DNA of 17,684 bases. Source: an uncultured Clostridia bacterium (GTDB lineage: Bacteria > Bacillota > Clostridia > Oscillospirales > Ruminococcaceae). Under the pieces are notes generated by a model. It was not told where the DNA came from and ran no database searches. It saw only the letters and a program-made list of their open reading frames with translations. The translations under genes and the position numbers were made by a program. The stretch's first letter is position 1. Each line of letters opens with the position of its first letter. Location: contig CAMWRN010000018.1 of the NCBI GenBank assembly GCA_947176675.1, positions 1 to 17,684 of the forward strand, given 5' to 3'. This document shows positions 1 through 7,631 of the stretch, in pieces.

Positions 1-30
1 TTTTTAAGCTTCAATACTAGTTTATTTTTT

Positions 31-55
31 TATAGTATATTTTATTTTTATAGTA
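31..55 (-). repeat. Tandem copy of the -10 element (period 18)
   Basis: TACTATA occurs twice on the minus strand, at 55..49 and 37..31, each followed by an A-rich run. The spacing is 18 bp. The first copy is the -10 of the outward promoter and the second falls around the expected transcription start. It could be a simple AT-rich duplication or an operator half-site pair. Confidence 0.4.
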
Positions 56-78
56 ACATATACTTCTGATATTGTCAA
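49..78 (-). promoter_or_regulatory. Strong sigma-A-type promoter reading out of the left edge
   Basis: On the minus strand there is a perfect -35 TTGACA (78..73), a 17-nt spacer, and an extended -10 TGT-TACTAT (hexamer 55..50). The start of transcription would fall near 43. It lies downstream of the response-regulator stop and no gene starts before the window ends, so it probably drives the next gene to the left. The core match is seen in the sequence; the target gene is inferred. Confidence 0.65.
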
Positions 79-88
79 GCGTCAACGC

Positions 89-101
89 ATATGAATCATA
101 T
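89..101. promoter_or_regulatory. 13-bp palindrome upstream of the outward promoter
   Basis: ATATGA-A-TCATAT is a perfect inverted repeat with a one-base centre. It lies about 10 bp upstream of the -35 TTGACA, centred near -52 of the predicted start. The position suits an activator site, but short AT-rich palindromes also arise by chance. Confidence 0.3.
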
Positions 102-128
102 TTTTATGCTCGGGTTCCTACAGATAGT

Positions 129-755
129 TTAGTTTTTCAACCATCTTACGGCAAGCTGCGTTCGGTGTTCGAGACCCGTTTTTTCAAGGATCGTACTGAT
201 GTGATTTCTTACCGTTCCGTTTGAAATAAACAGCCTCTCTGCTATTTCCTGATTGGAGAATCCCTCAGCGATGAGCTTCACTATATCAGTTTCGCGTGGA
301 GACAGCAAATTGAAAATTTCCCTGCCGCCCGAATCCGGAACAATATCTATTCTGCCGCGGATATACTCCAGAATGTCCTGCTGAAAAACCGTACCGCCCA
401 CGCTTACTGTCCTTATCGCGCTGATTATACGCTCCGCGGGACTGTTTTTCAAGATATAGCCGCTTATACCGCTTTTAAGAGCACGTAAAATAACCGACTC
501 CTCATCGAAAGTAGTAAGCAGCAGCGGAGAACACAGATTCTCGGCAAGCATATTTTCAGCGGCGGTTATGCCGTCGCATTCGGGCATACGGATATCCATC
601 AGCGCCACATCGGGACGTATCTCACTGCACAGCCGTAAAGCTTCATTTCCATTGCAGGCTTCACCGGCAACCGACATATCCTGCTGAGAAGAAATTATCA
701 TTTTAAGACCCTCACGGACGATTGCGTCGTCGTCGACAATCAAAACATTTATCAT
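129..755 (-). CDS. NarL/LuxR-family response regulator of the ABC module
   Basis: DNA-binding response regulator that should receive phosphate from the adjacent kinase and control transcription, most likely of its own ABC operon. With the start chosen here it is 208 aa. The receiver domain (about 1-120) has the acidic pocket Asp8-Asp10, the phosphoacceptor Asp54 in MDIRMP, Thr81/82 and Lys103. The C-terminal LuxR-type helix-turn-helix (about 150-205) reads LSPRETDIVKLIAEG then NQEIAERLFIS. The start ATG at 755 is chosen because GAGGA sits 8 nt upstream and MINVLIVDDD matches a normal receiver N-terminus. A longer version from GTG at 770, overlapping the kinase stop by 4 nt, has no spaced Shine-Dalgarno. 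It is the last gene of the module, and no hairpin terminator was seen after it. Family assignment is firm; the ligand and regulon are unknown. Confidence 0.93.
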   Translation of the reverse strand: MINVLIVDDDAIVREGLKMIISSQQDMSVAGEACNGNEALRLCSEIRPDVALMDIRMPECDGITAAENMLAENLCSPLLLTTFDEESVILRALKSGISGYILKNSPAERIISAIRTVSVGGTVFQQDILEYIRGRIDIVPDSGGREIFNLLSPRETDIVKLIAEGFSNQEIAERLFISNGTVRNHISTILEKTGLEHRTQLAVRWLKN

Positions 756-766
756 CGAAAAGATCC

Positions 767-1909
767 TCACAATCTGAAAATATTCAGTATTTTAAAACCA
801 CAGGCATTTTTCTGAAAAACGCAGCTTCCTCCGCAGTCTGCGGTGCGTTCCTCCATAGCATCCAAACCCATTCCCTTTTTGAATGGAGACATATTTTTTC
901 CATTATCTGAGAACTCCGCTTTGATGATTTTATTGTAAACCGAAATTTTAAAGGAAAAGCTGTCCGCTTCTGAATGTTTAACGGTATTTGTCATTGCTTC
1001 GGTAAGATTTTCCTTTAAGCATATCCATATTTGTGGAGTAATTTTTTTGACGTTTCCTTCAATGTCAAAAGCTGTCTTTATTTCATAAGTAACTGAAAAT
1101 CTTTCAAGCGCCTCGTTTATCTCCGCCGTTCCCGTTATATGCCTTACGGGACGTTCCTCGCGCAGAGCCTCGCGTATGCTGTCCACGCTTCCGCGAAGAT
1201 TTTCAACAGCTGTTTCAAGACACTTTTCAGCCTGTTCGGGAGCTGTTCTGATATTCAGCTTTGCGCCCTCCAGAAGTATTATGCTGCCCGAAATTCCGTG
1301 TCCCAACTTATCGTGGATACGCGCGGAAAATCTTCCTCGTTCTTCAAGAGATGCAGCTTCACGAAGCGTTTTTGTATAAGATTTAAGACCGGATATCTTA
1401 GCATTCAGGGACGATATAGTTTCACGCTGTTCCTCGGAAATCATTCTGAAGTATTCAAGCTTTGAAACGATTATTCCTGCAAAAAATTCCATAAAAAAAA
1501 TGCAAACCGCCGCAATAACGGCGTATACTGAGGGCTCTATAATCAACATTGACAGAACCGCAGCAGCCGCTGTCATAAAGTAAACATATCCGCTATCGCC
1601 CAACAGATCGGACAACTCAAACATTATCGCGGCAAACACGGGAAAATAATCCTCCGCTCCGCAGACTATGCATCCGAAAATTCCCGCTGCCGACATTATC
1701 AGCCGCAGCATACGCTTAGGCTTCCCAAATCTTTTGCAGCAAATCTCCACGGCAAGAAAATCCGTCAAAAACAAACAGCAAAAGGCGAGCACGGCGGCGA
1801 TATTAAAACCGTCCGCCGGGTTCACCGAATCCGAAGCAATTATTTTGTACACCGTGACCGCCGCCAAAGCGGTCAGTTCGGAAACAAGATAAAGAGTGTT
1901 TTTATACAT
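767..1909 (-). CDS. HisKA_3-type sensor histidine kinase
   Basis: Membrane sensor kinase, 380 aa, partner of the NarL-type regulator that follows. The N-terminal half (about 5-150) is a bundle of five or six hydrophobic segments with short loops and no sizeable extracellular domain, as in kinases that sense the membrane or an associated transporter. A linker helix (about 150-185) leads to the HisKA_3 dimerisation box, with RIHDKLGH carrying the phosphoacceptor His199. The HATPase domain has the N box around ENLTEAMTNTVKHSEA (300-315), DNGKN at 335-339 and GMGLDAMEER at 346-355. The ATG at 1909 overlaps the permease stop by one base (TGATG). A longer reading from 1981 would run into the permease and is not favoured. 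Intramembrane sensing is inferred from the topology. Confidence 0.92.
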   Translation of the reverse strand: MYKNTLYLVSELTALAAVTVYKIIASDSVNPADGFNIAAVLAFCCLFLTDFLAVEICCKRFGKPKRMLRLIMSAAGIFGCIVCGAEDYFPVFAAIMFELSDLLGDSGYVYFMTAAAAVLSMLIIEPSVYAVIAAVCIFFMEFFAGIIVSKLEYFRMISEEQRETISSLNAKISGLKSYTKTLREAASLEERGRFSARIHDKLGHGISGSIILLEGAKLNIRTAPEQAEKCLETAVENLRGSVDSIREALREERPVRHITGTAEINEALERFSVTYEIKTAFDIEGNVKKITPQIWICLKENLTEAMTNTVKHSEADSFSFKISVYNKIIKAEFSDNGKNMSPFKKGMGLDAMEERTADCGGSCVFQKNACGFKILNIFRL

Positions 1910-3063
1910 CAGTCGTTTTTCCTTGTAAATATTATCGCGGAAATAAGATATGACAGAACCGCAAAAAGTGCAAGAATACATATATTCGTCAGCGAACTGA
2001 AATCCGGATCATACGGCATATTTCTTACTAAGTCCATTACCCAGTACTGAGGGAGAAATTTTGCTATATGTCCTACCGCGCCCAGACCGTCCGCAATGGG
2101 AAACCAAGCTCCGCCGAGCATACAGCCGAGGGTTGTGTAGCCGATGTCAATGGCAAAAAGCGTTTGTCTGCCCTTTACCAACAACGCGAACATGATCGCC
2201 GTTCCTACCGAAAACAGTACAAAAAGCTCATTGACAAGGATCATGACCCATATTGGGATACCTATGCTATCGTTTGTACCGAAAATATACAGCGTAACGA
2301 CCAAACTCATTGCCGAGCAGCATATCACTCCGAAAAGACCTATACCTACCACATATTCCAAAGGCTTTATGACCGAGCAGACCGTTCTGCTGTACACACC
2401 GGTCAATCTGTCGGATAAGATCATACTGGAAATGAAAAACAATACTCCCATCATGCTCATCATCATAAAGCCCTCGACAAGGCAAAATGCTACTCTGACT
2501 TTGTCTGCGGCATCTGTTTCGACGCTCATCTCTACGGCTGATACGCTTCCGCTCGATACATCCGATGAGAGCATTTTCAGGAACGTATCCTCGTTTCCCT
2601 TCGCCGCCGAAGAGATAACCTCCGCGCTGCGCATATAGGATTCGGCATAGACCTCGATAAAGGCAACGTTTTCGTAATCGTCAAGGGTGGTTATTGTAAG
2701 CGGGATCATCTTCCCTGCCGCCGCACTGCTGTAAAATCCCTGCGGCACTTCTATTATAGCAGAAATTTTCCTATCAATCAACATATCCGCCTGAAAATCA
2801 TAATTTTTTTCTTCTTCGGTTTCCATTCCGAGACATTCAGTAAAATATGTCTTCAAGTCCTCCGAAAGCGGACTTTCGTCATAGTCGATTATACCTACTC
2901 TTACCGTGGAATTTCCAAATTTTAAACCGATTTCGTTTTCCTCCGGCTTCTTTTCCGGAGCTGTAATAAGCGTAAGCATGACCGCAGCAGCAGCAGCCGA
3001 AATTATCATCATAAGTATGCTCCGCGAGGCGGTATGCTTGAAAATCAGCCATATATTCTTCAT
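1909..3063 (-). CDS. ABC-2 family transporter permease (second subunit)
   Basis: Integral membrane subunit of the ABC-2 exporter, 384 aa. The layout is typical of the ABC2_membrane_3 family: one N-terminal membrane helix (about 14-35), a large soluble extracytoplasmic domain (about 40-190), then five or so helices to the C-terminus. The soluble domain contains IDRKISAIIEVPQGF (96-110), close to the family's conserved IPxGF segment. CMLGGAWFP (314-322) and FLPQYWVMDLVRNM (336-349) fit the conserved C-terminal ABC-2 motifs. It starts with ATG overlapping the stop of the upstream permease by 4 nt (ATGA), so the two are probably translationally coupled. It likely forms a heterodimer with that permease. 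In size it is close to Bacillus LnrM/LnrN, but the exported compound cannot be read from the sequence. Confidence 0.9.
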   Translation of the reverse strand: MKNIWLIFKHTASRSILMMIISAAAAAVMLTLITAPEKKPEENEIGLKFGNSTVRVGIIDYDESPLSEDLKTYFTECLGMETEEEKNYDFQADMLIDRKISAIIEVPQGFYSSAAAGKMIPLTITTLDDYENVAFIEVYAESYMRSAEVISSAAKGNEDTFLKMLSSDVSSGSVSAVEMSVETDAADKVRVAFCLVEGFMMMSMMGVLFFISSMILSDRLTGVYSRTVCSVIKPLEYVVGIGLFGVICCSAMSLVVTLYIFGTNDSIGIPIWVMILVNELFVLFSVGTAIMFALLVKGRQTLFAIDIGYTTLGCMLGGAWFPIADGLGAVGHIAKFLPQYWVMDLVRNMPYDPDFSSLTNICILALFAVLSYLISAIIFTRKND

Positions 3064-4160
3064 ATGTTTTTACTCCTAACGCTTACTTTTACCGCTCCCG
3101 CAGCTACTATAACAGCAAATGTTATCAGTGATACAATTATTACGCTGACCGTCTTTTCTGTCCTCGAAAATACCGTCAGGTCGAAAGCCGCGCTCTGGAC
3201 AGCATATATCGGCAGCTTTTCGCTGAATCCGTTTATGTGGATGTCCTTCTGAAACGTTCCCGACAAAAACATCATAACCCACATCAGCGGCGTTATAACA
3301 GAGGGCGCAGGGATTTTCGGCCAAAGCAGGTTTATAAGTACTCCTACAGACAGCGCGGCAAGCGATACGCTGATAAACATCGCAATAAGCAGAAGATTAA
3401 GCCCCGGAGCATTACAATATTTTGCGCCAAAAAGCAACGTGCTTGACAGTATTACCGACGCTATCTGAATTATTATCATAGGCATATTTCCGATTATTTT
3501 GCCAAAATAAATTTTAGATTTGCTTACTGTTGAAATATTGAGACGGTCTATTGTGAAAAAATCGTATTCCTCGGTGTATGCAGAAGCTCCGCTGATACAT
3601 GAACCCATAAATATTATCATGACTGCCATTGTGACCGCATAATAGTCCATCATAGAACGGTTCGTACCCAAATCCTTGCTCTGTATAAAGCTTTCGCCTG
3701 AGAGCTTTATACCTGTCAAAGCCATAGGATCAACTGCCGCCGCCGACATATACGCCGAAGCGGTCTTGCTGTAGCTGTCAAATATTGCCTTAACAGTGCG
3801 GTTTTTTATCCTGTCCTTACCTTTGTAAATAACTATATCTGAGCCGTCCAGAACCACAGACGCCGAACAAACGTCACTGTCAAAATTCTGCGCTTCCATC
3901 TCCGAGACCTTTTCCGTGGTAAGAGTCCCATCGCTTTCAAGTCCATGTATAAAATTCTCAAATGCCGAAGCTGAGAACATATCCCCGTTTTCGACGCTGT
4001 AAACAACGCTCAGTTCCCCTACCGCACCGTCGGAAGCCTCGACCTTTTCGAGGAACGTTCCCAGAAAAAAAACGCAGACAGACGGAAAAAATATAGTAAA
4101 AAACAAATTAGGGCCGCTCCGAAAATAGGAACGGATACTATTTAAAATAATACTTAACAT
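3060..4160 (-). CDS. ABC-2 family transporter permease (first subunit)
   Basis: First membrane subunit of the exporter, 366 aa. It has the same architecture as its neighbour: an N-terminal helix at about 18-36, an extracytoplasmic domain to about 165, and a C-terminal membrane half starting at YYAVTMAVMIIFMGSC. A conserved ABC-2 region reads PLMWVMMFLSGTF, followed by LPIYAVQSAAFDL. It begins 8 nt after the ATPase stop and ends in a 4-nt overlap with the second permease. The two permeases share fold and order but little obvious sequence, which suggests an old duplication or a heterodimer. ABC-2 assignment is confident; a role in drug, antimicrobial or lipid export is inferred from the operon. 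Confidence 0.9.
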   Translation of the reverse strand: MLSIILNSIRSYFRSGPNLFFTIFFPSVCVFFLGTFLEKVEASDGAVGELSVVYSVENGDMFSASAFENFIHGLESDGTLTTEKVSEMEAQNFDSDVCSASVVLDGSDIVIYKGKDRIKNRTVKAIFDSYSKTASAYMSAAAVDPMALTGIKLSGESFIQSKDLGTNRSMMDYYAVTMAVMIIFMGSCISGASAYTEEYDFFTIDRLNISTVSKSKIYFGKIIGNMPMIIIQIASVILSSTLLFGAKYCNAPGLNLLLIAMFISVSLAALSVGVLINLLWPKIPAPSVITPLMWVMMFLSGTFQKDIHINGFSEKLPIYAVQSAAFDLTVFSRTEKTVSVIIVSLITFAVIVAAGAVKVSVRSKNI

Positions 4161-4168
4161 ATGCCCTC

Positions 4169-5116
4169 CTATCTCAGTTCGCTGCCGGTAAGAGCAATAA
4201 AAACGTCCTCAAGATTTATGGATTCGGTTGACAGTCCGGATATGGGAAGTTCTTGCTTTCTCATATATTCCAATATTAGCGAAAAATCACGGCAGGTTCC
4301 GGAAACCTCAAGAGTGACTTCGTTTTCTTTCGCTTTGCCGCCCTTTACGTCAGGAAGCTTTGACAGTTCAGAAACAAATCCGTTCTTATTAAATCCCGCA
4401 GGGAATTCCGTGAAAATTTTCAGCGTTTTAACGTCGCTTACCAAAGATATAAGCTCCCGCTCAGTTCCGCAGGCAATAAAGCGTCCGTGGTCGATTATGG
4501 CTATCCTGTCGCATATCGCTTCCACCTCGTTCATGTAGTGGGAGGTGTAAATGACTGTCGCGCCCCTGTCCCGCAAAGCCTTTATGGAGTTCAGAATATG
4601 CTCTCTGGACTGAGCGTCAACGCCTACGGTCGGCTCGTCCATAATTATAAGCTTTGGACTGTGAGCGATACCGCAGGCAATGTTCAGGCGGCGTTTCATA
4701 CCTCCCGACATTTGCTTGGGCTTCATTTTAGCGCGGTCGGAAAGTCCCACGAATTCAAGAGCCTCCGCCGCAGCTTTCTTCAAATTATTTCCGCTCATAC
4801 CGTAGAGCGAAGCGAAAAACTTAACGTTTTCCTCCGCCGACAGAAACGGATAAACCGCTATCTCCTGCGGAACCATTCCGATGATCTGCTTCACTTTATC
4901 CTTGTCTTTAACAATGTCCATTCCGTTCACCGAAACGCTTCCCTTGCTGAAATCACTGAGAGATGTAATAACGTTCATGGTTGTGGATTTTCCCGCACCG
5001 TTCGGTCCCAGCAGACCGAAAATTTCGCCCTCGTATACCGAAAAGCTCAGATCATCGACTGCACAGAAATCTCCGTAATTTTTTATAAGATTCTTTACCG
5101 CAAGAAATTCTTTCAT
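4169..5116 (-). CDS. ABC-2 exporter ATP-binding subunit
   Basis: Cytoplasmic ATPase that powers the two following permeases, 315 aa. It has every catalytic motif of a DrrA/CcmA-type export ATPase: Walker A GPNGAGKST (37-45), Q-loop Gln84, signature SGGMK (137-141), Walker B LIIMDEP (156-162) and switch His193. The C-terminal extension (about 210-315) ends in LEDVFIALTG, the usual tail of drug-export ATPases. ATG at 5116 is preferred because AAGGA lies 8 nt upstream. The upstream in-frame ATG at 5125 directly abuts that Shine-Dalgarno. It is the first gene of the five-gene module. The gene set, and sizes of about 315, 366, 384, 380 and 208 aa, resemble Bacillus LnrLMN plus LnrJK, though here the two-component genes come last. 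Confidence 0.93.
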   Translation of the reverse strand: MKEFLAVKNLIKNYGDFCAVDDLSFSVYEGEIFGLLGPNGAGKSTTMNVITSLSDFSKGSVSVNGMDIVKDKDKVKQIIGMVPQEIAVYPFLSAEENVKFFASLYGMSGNNLKKAAAEALEFVGLSDRAKMKPKQMSGGMKRRLNIACGIAHSPKLIIMDEPTVGVDAQSREHILNSIKALRDRGATVIYTSHYMNEVEAICDRIAIIDHGRFIACGTERELISLVSDVKTLKIFTEFPAGFNKNGFVSELSKLPDVKGGKAKENEVTLEVSGTCRDFSLILEYMRKQELPISGLSTESINLEDVFIALTGSELR

Positions 5117-5140
5117 TCGTATCATCCTTTCGTTGATATA

Positions 5141-5149
5141 AGTATACCA
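5141..5149 (-). promoter_or_regulatory. Extended -10 promoter of the ABC/two-component module
   Basis: On the minus strand TGG-TATACT (5149..5141) gives a good extended -10 about 18-25 nt upstream of the ATPase start. The region expected to hold the -35 (about 5170..5164) reads TTCCTTT, a poor match. A weak -35 behind a good extended -10 is typical of an activator-dependent promoter. Confidence 0.6.
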
Positions 5150-5192
5150 CGTCTTTCCGTAAAAAAGGAAGTGATTTTTGCTTGTTTTCTAT

Positions 5193-5206
5193 ATGACATT
5201 TGTCAT
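5193..5206. promoter_or_regulatory. Palindromic operator candidate, 6-2-6
   Basis: ATGACA-TT-TGTCAT is a perfect inverted repeat. It lies between the recN terminator and the module's promoter, centred near -65 relative to the predicted start. Dimeric NarL-type regulators bind such two-fold sites upstream of weak -35 regions. Its link to the regulator encoded at 129..755 is inference from position. Confidence 0.5.
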
Positions 5207-5300
5207 TCACCGGTCTGTGCAGTAAAAAGCACTTAGCAAGAGCGGAAACTGTAAACTATTATTACGGTCTCTCCAATGTAACTTTCAGCAGAAGAGCTTT

Positions 5301-5346
5301 AAAATAATAAAAACGGCAGAATCACAATTCCTGTGACCCTGCCGTT
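5301..5346 (-). terminator. Intrinsic terminator after recN
   Basis: Read on the minus strand, AACGGCAG (5346..5339) pairs with CTGCCGTT (5319..5312). An inner helix, TCACA with TGTGA, lies within the loop. The stem is followed directly by a T-rich run (TTTTTATTATTTT). It begins 3 nt after the recN stop and separates the superoperon from the ABC module. Confidence 0.88.
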
Positions 5347-5349
5347 ATA

Positions 5350-7044
5350 CTATTTATTAAGGATTTCATTGTAAATTTTTTCCTGACCATCAAGCTGCTC
5401 CGCAGCATTGTCAAGGGTAGTTTGAGTAATATGTTCACCGCCAAGGATACGCGCAATCTCTTCTATACGCTGCCCGCGGTCAAGTCTTGTAACGCTTGTC
5501 ACCGTTCTGTCATCAAGATTTGTTTTTTCTATCAGCAGATGGTTATCTGCCATTACCGCAATCTGGGACAGGTGCGTAACGCATATTACCTGCCTCGTTT
5601 TTGATACCTGACGAAGCTTTACACCTATCTTCTGCGCGGCACGACCGCTTACACCCGTATCTATCTCGTCAAAAATCATTGTGGGAGTATCTTCCTTTTC
5701 AGCAACAACATTTTTTATCGCCAGCATTATTCTCGAAAGCTCACCGCCGGAAGCTATCTTAGCTATCGGCTTTGGAGGCTCTCCCATGTTTACCGAGATC
5801 ATCAGTTCCATGATGTCCATGCCGGTCGACGTAAGCTTTCCCTTTTCGTGCTTGAAAAGAATTTTTACGTTTGGCATATCAAGAAATTTCAGTTCCTCGG
5901 CAATCTTTTCCGTAACTATTTCCGACGCTGCCGAACGTGCTTCCGACAGCTTTTTCGCTTTCTCCGATACCTCGGCGAGAAGCTTGCTTTTCAGCTTTAA
6001 AAGTTCCTCTATCTCCTTAGTGTAACCAGCTATCTCCTTTGCCTCTCCGCTGTAGGAATTATACCGCGCTATAAGCTCCGCAAGGGTACAGGAATACCTT
6101 TTTGTTATGCTATATAGCTTTTCGCGGCGATCTGAAAGATACTCCAGCCGCTGCTCGTCAACGTCTATCCCGTCAAGAAGCCGCGTCAACTCGTCTCCTA
6201 TATCTGAAAGTTCTATCTTTGCTGCTTCCAGACGGTTTACCAGCGTCGAAAGAGACGGCATTATATCTGAATATTCCGACAAATTGCCTATGACAGAATC
6301 AATGATCTCAGTCATTCCGGAGCTGTTCTCGCTTCCGCATACAGCCGCGTGGGAGCTTGAGATAGTCTCAGCTAAAACGCTGCTGTTGTTTGCTACTGTA
6401 AATTCGTTTTCAATGTCGGTATCTTCGTTTTCATCCTCAAGCTCAAGCTCTCCTACCTCTTCGAGAAATCTGTTCAGGTACTCTATCCGCTGCTGCTTTT
6501 CGTTTTCCAATACCGCAAGCTTTTTTATCTTTCTTGCCGTATCCTGAAGATCTCTGAAGGATTTTTTGTAGTCTTCAAGCTGACCGTGAAGTTCTGCGTA
6601 ATCGTCTATTATATTGATATGCTTTTCCGGATACATAAGTATTTTATTGTCGTGCTGTCCGTGAACGTCTATAAGCGTCTCTCCAAGTTCTCTTACAGCA
6701 GATATTGGCGCAGCTTTTGAGTTGATTCTTGCGCTGCTTCCGCCATCGGCAGAAATTTCTCGGGTTATCATCAGCTCATCGTCTTCGCAGCTTATCCCCA
6801 ACTCAGAAAGTTTGCTTACAGTTGCAGGAGTAAGATGCCTAAACATCGCGCTGACAACAGCCTTTTCACAGCCAGAACGCACCACATCCCTGCTGATACG
6901 CTTTCCGAGAACAGCGTTTATCCCACCCACAAGAATGGACTTTCCCGCACCTGTTTCTCCGGTAAAAACATTAAAGCTTTCCGTAAGAGGGATTTCAGCC
7001 TTTTGTATTACAGCAAGATTTTCAATATATAATTCACTAAGCAT
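5350..7044 (-). CDS. recN: DNA repair ATPase RecN
   Basis: SMC-like ATPase that acts early in double-strand break repair by gathering DNA ends. At 564 aa it has the normal RecN length. The N-terminal ATPase lobe has Walker A GETGAGKS (29-36) and the RecN-typical VHGQHDN (127-133). A long charged coiled-coil region (about 145-380) contains the two arms of the hairpin. The C-terminal lobe has the ABC signature ASGGELSR (431-438), Walker B TMIFDEID (455-462) and VTHLSQIA (489-496). ATG at 7044 has AAAGGA 8 nt upstream. It lies 46 nt downstream of argR and is the last gene before the terminator. No LexA-type box was recognised in the short gap, so expression is probably by readthrough from upstream. 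Confidence 0.97.
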   Translation of the reverse strand: MLSELYIENLAVIQKAEIPLTESFNVFTGETGAGKSILVGGINAVLGKRISRDVVRSGCEKAVVSAMFRHLTPATVSKLSELGISCEDDELMITREISADGGSSARINSKAAPISAVRELGETLIDVHGQHDNKILMYPEKHINIIDDYAELHGQLEDYKKSFRDLQDTARKIKKLAVLENEKQQRIEYLNRFLEEVGELELEDENEDTDIENEFTVANNSSVLAETISSSHAAVCGSENSSGMTEIIDSVIGNLSEYSDIMPSLSTLVNRLEAAKIELSDIGDELTRLLDGIDVDEQRLEYLSDRREKLYSITKRYSCTLAELIARYNSYSGEAKEIAGYTKEIEELLKLKSKLLAEVSEKAKKLSEARSAASEIVTEKIAEELKFLDMPNVKILFKHEKGKLTSTGMDIMELMISVNMGEPPKPIAKIASGGELSRIMLAIKNVVAEKEDTPTMIFDEIDTGVSGRAAQKIGVKLRQVSKTRQVICVTHLSQIAVMADNHLLIEKTNLDDRTVTSVTRLDRGQRIEEIARILGGEHITQTTLDNAAEQLDGQEKIYNEILNK

Positions 7045-7090
7045 AATAAACGTCCTTTCATGAGCCGTGAATATAAATATGTACCGCCGT

Positions 7091-7534
7091 CTATTTTAGC
7101 AGGATCATTTCTTTCAGTAAGTCCGCAAATTCACAGGCTGCGGATTCGCTTCTCATAAGAGCGAAGATAGTGTCGTCCCCCGCTATTGTACCGACGATTT
7201 CCAAACAGTCCATCTTATCCAGCAAAGCGCACACCGCCTGCGCCATGCCCGTGTGACATTTTATTACTACTGTATTCAGCGCATGGTCGATATTCACCAC
7301 CGAGTCCCTAAATATCGGCGGACACTGAACCGCAGACCTTTGTGTGCGAACATAAATGTATGCTCCAGACGATGACAGTTCCTTTCTCAGATCAAGCTCA
7401 TTTATATCTCTCGACAGGGTCGCCTGCGTAACAATTATTCCCTCGTCCCCCAGACGTTTTTTCAAAGCGTCCTGCGTTGTAATTTCATAACGCTCAATTA
7501 TTTCTATAATTTTGTTCTGTCTTTGCTTTTTCAT
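7091..7534 (-). CDS. argR: Arginine repressor ArgR/AhrC
   Basis: Arginine-responsive hexameric regulator that represses arginine biosynthesis and often activates catabolism. At 147 aa it is standard length. The N-terminal winged helix (1-65) has QATLSRDI (37-44) with the DNA-contacting Ser41-Arg42. The C-terminal oligomerisation and arginine-binding domain has GTIAGDDT (115-122), with the Asp-Asp pair that binds arginine. The start is fixed by family alignment and by an in-frame TAG immediately before the ATG. No Shine-Dalgarno lies at normal spacing; an AAAGGAGG sits 34 nt upstream with a hairpin in between. argR next to recN is the usual Firmicutes order. The 123-nt gap before it is the largest inside the superoperon. 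Confidence 0.95.
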   Translation of the reverse strand: MKKQRQNKIIEIIERYEITTQDALKKRLGDEGIIVTQATLSRDINELDLRKELSSSGAYIYVRTQRSAVQCPPIFRDSVVNIDHALNTVVIKCHTGMAQAVCALLDKMDCLEIVGTIAGDDTIFALMRSESAACEFADLLKEMILLK

Positions 7535-7543
7535 CTATATGAC

Positions 7544-7576
7544 CGTTTTTCAGTAAGGAAAAACGCGACCTCCTTT
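7544..7576 (-). promoter_or_regulatory. Remote Shine-Dalgarno plus hairpin upstream of argR
   Basis: On the minus strand AAAGGAGG (7576..7569) is followed by TCG and then a perfect 8-bp hairpin, CGTTTTTC (7565..7558) with GAAAAACG (7551..7544), loop of 6. The argR ATG comes 9 nt after the hairpin. The linear gap is 34 nt, but only 12 nt if the hairpin is folded out. This may be the real ribosome binding site. Confidence 0.45.
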
Positions 7577-7631
7577 CTGTCCGATGTTTTTGTGGTTATG
7601 CTAAAATTACAAATGCGAAAAAACTCACAGT

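Noticed and set aside
1..128. Search for a terminator after the response regulator
   Set aside because: No GC-rich stem followed by a T-run on the minus strand was found. The palindrome at 89-101 is too short and AT-rich, and is better placed as an operator.
1909..1981. N-terminal extension of the histidine kinase to 1981
   Set aside because: The added 24 residues lie inside the permease and match no kinase feature. The ATG at 1909 gives a normal membrane start and tight coupling.
5153..5172. Imperfect inverted repeat TTCC/GGAA near the module promoter
   Set aside because: Only four bases pair on each side and the arms overlap the weak -35 region. It is too short to support as a site.
4487..5236. 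249-codon plus-strand open frame opposite the ABC ATPase
   Set aside because: The opposite frame encodes a complete ABC ATPase with all motifs. The plus-strand product has no recognisable domain and runs across the module's promoter. It is an antisense shadow.
5256..5270. GTAA/TTAC inverted repeat in the recN-ABC gap
   Set aside because: A four-base match with AT-rich filling is expected by chance.
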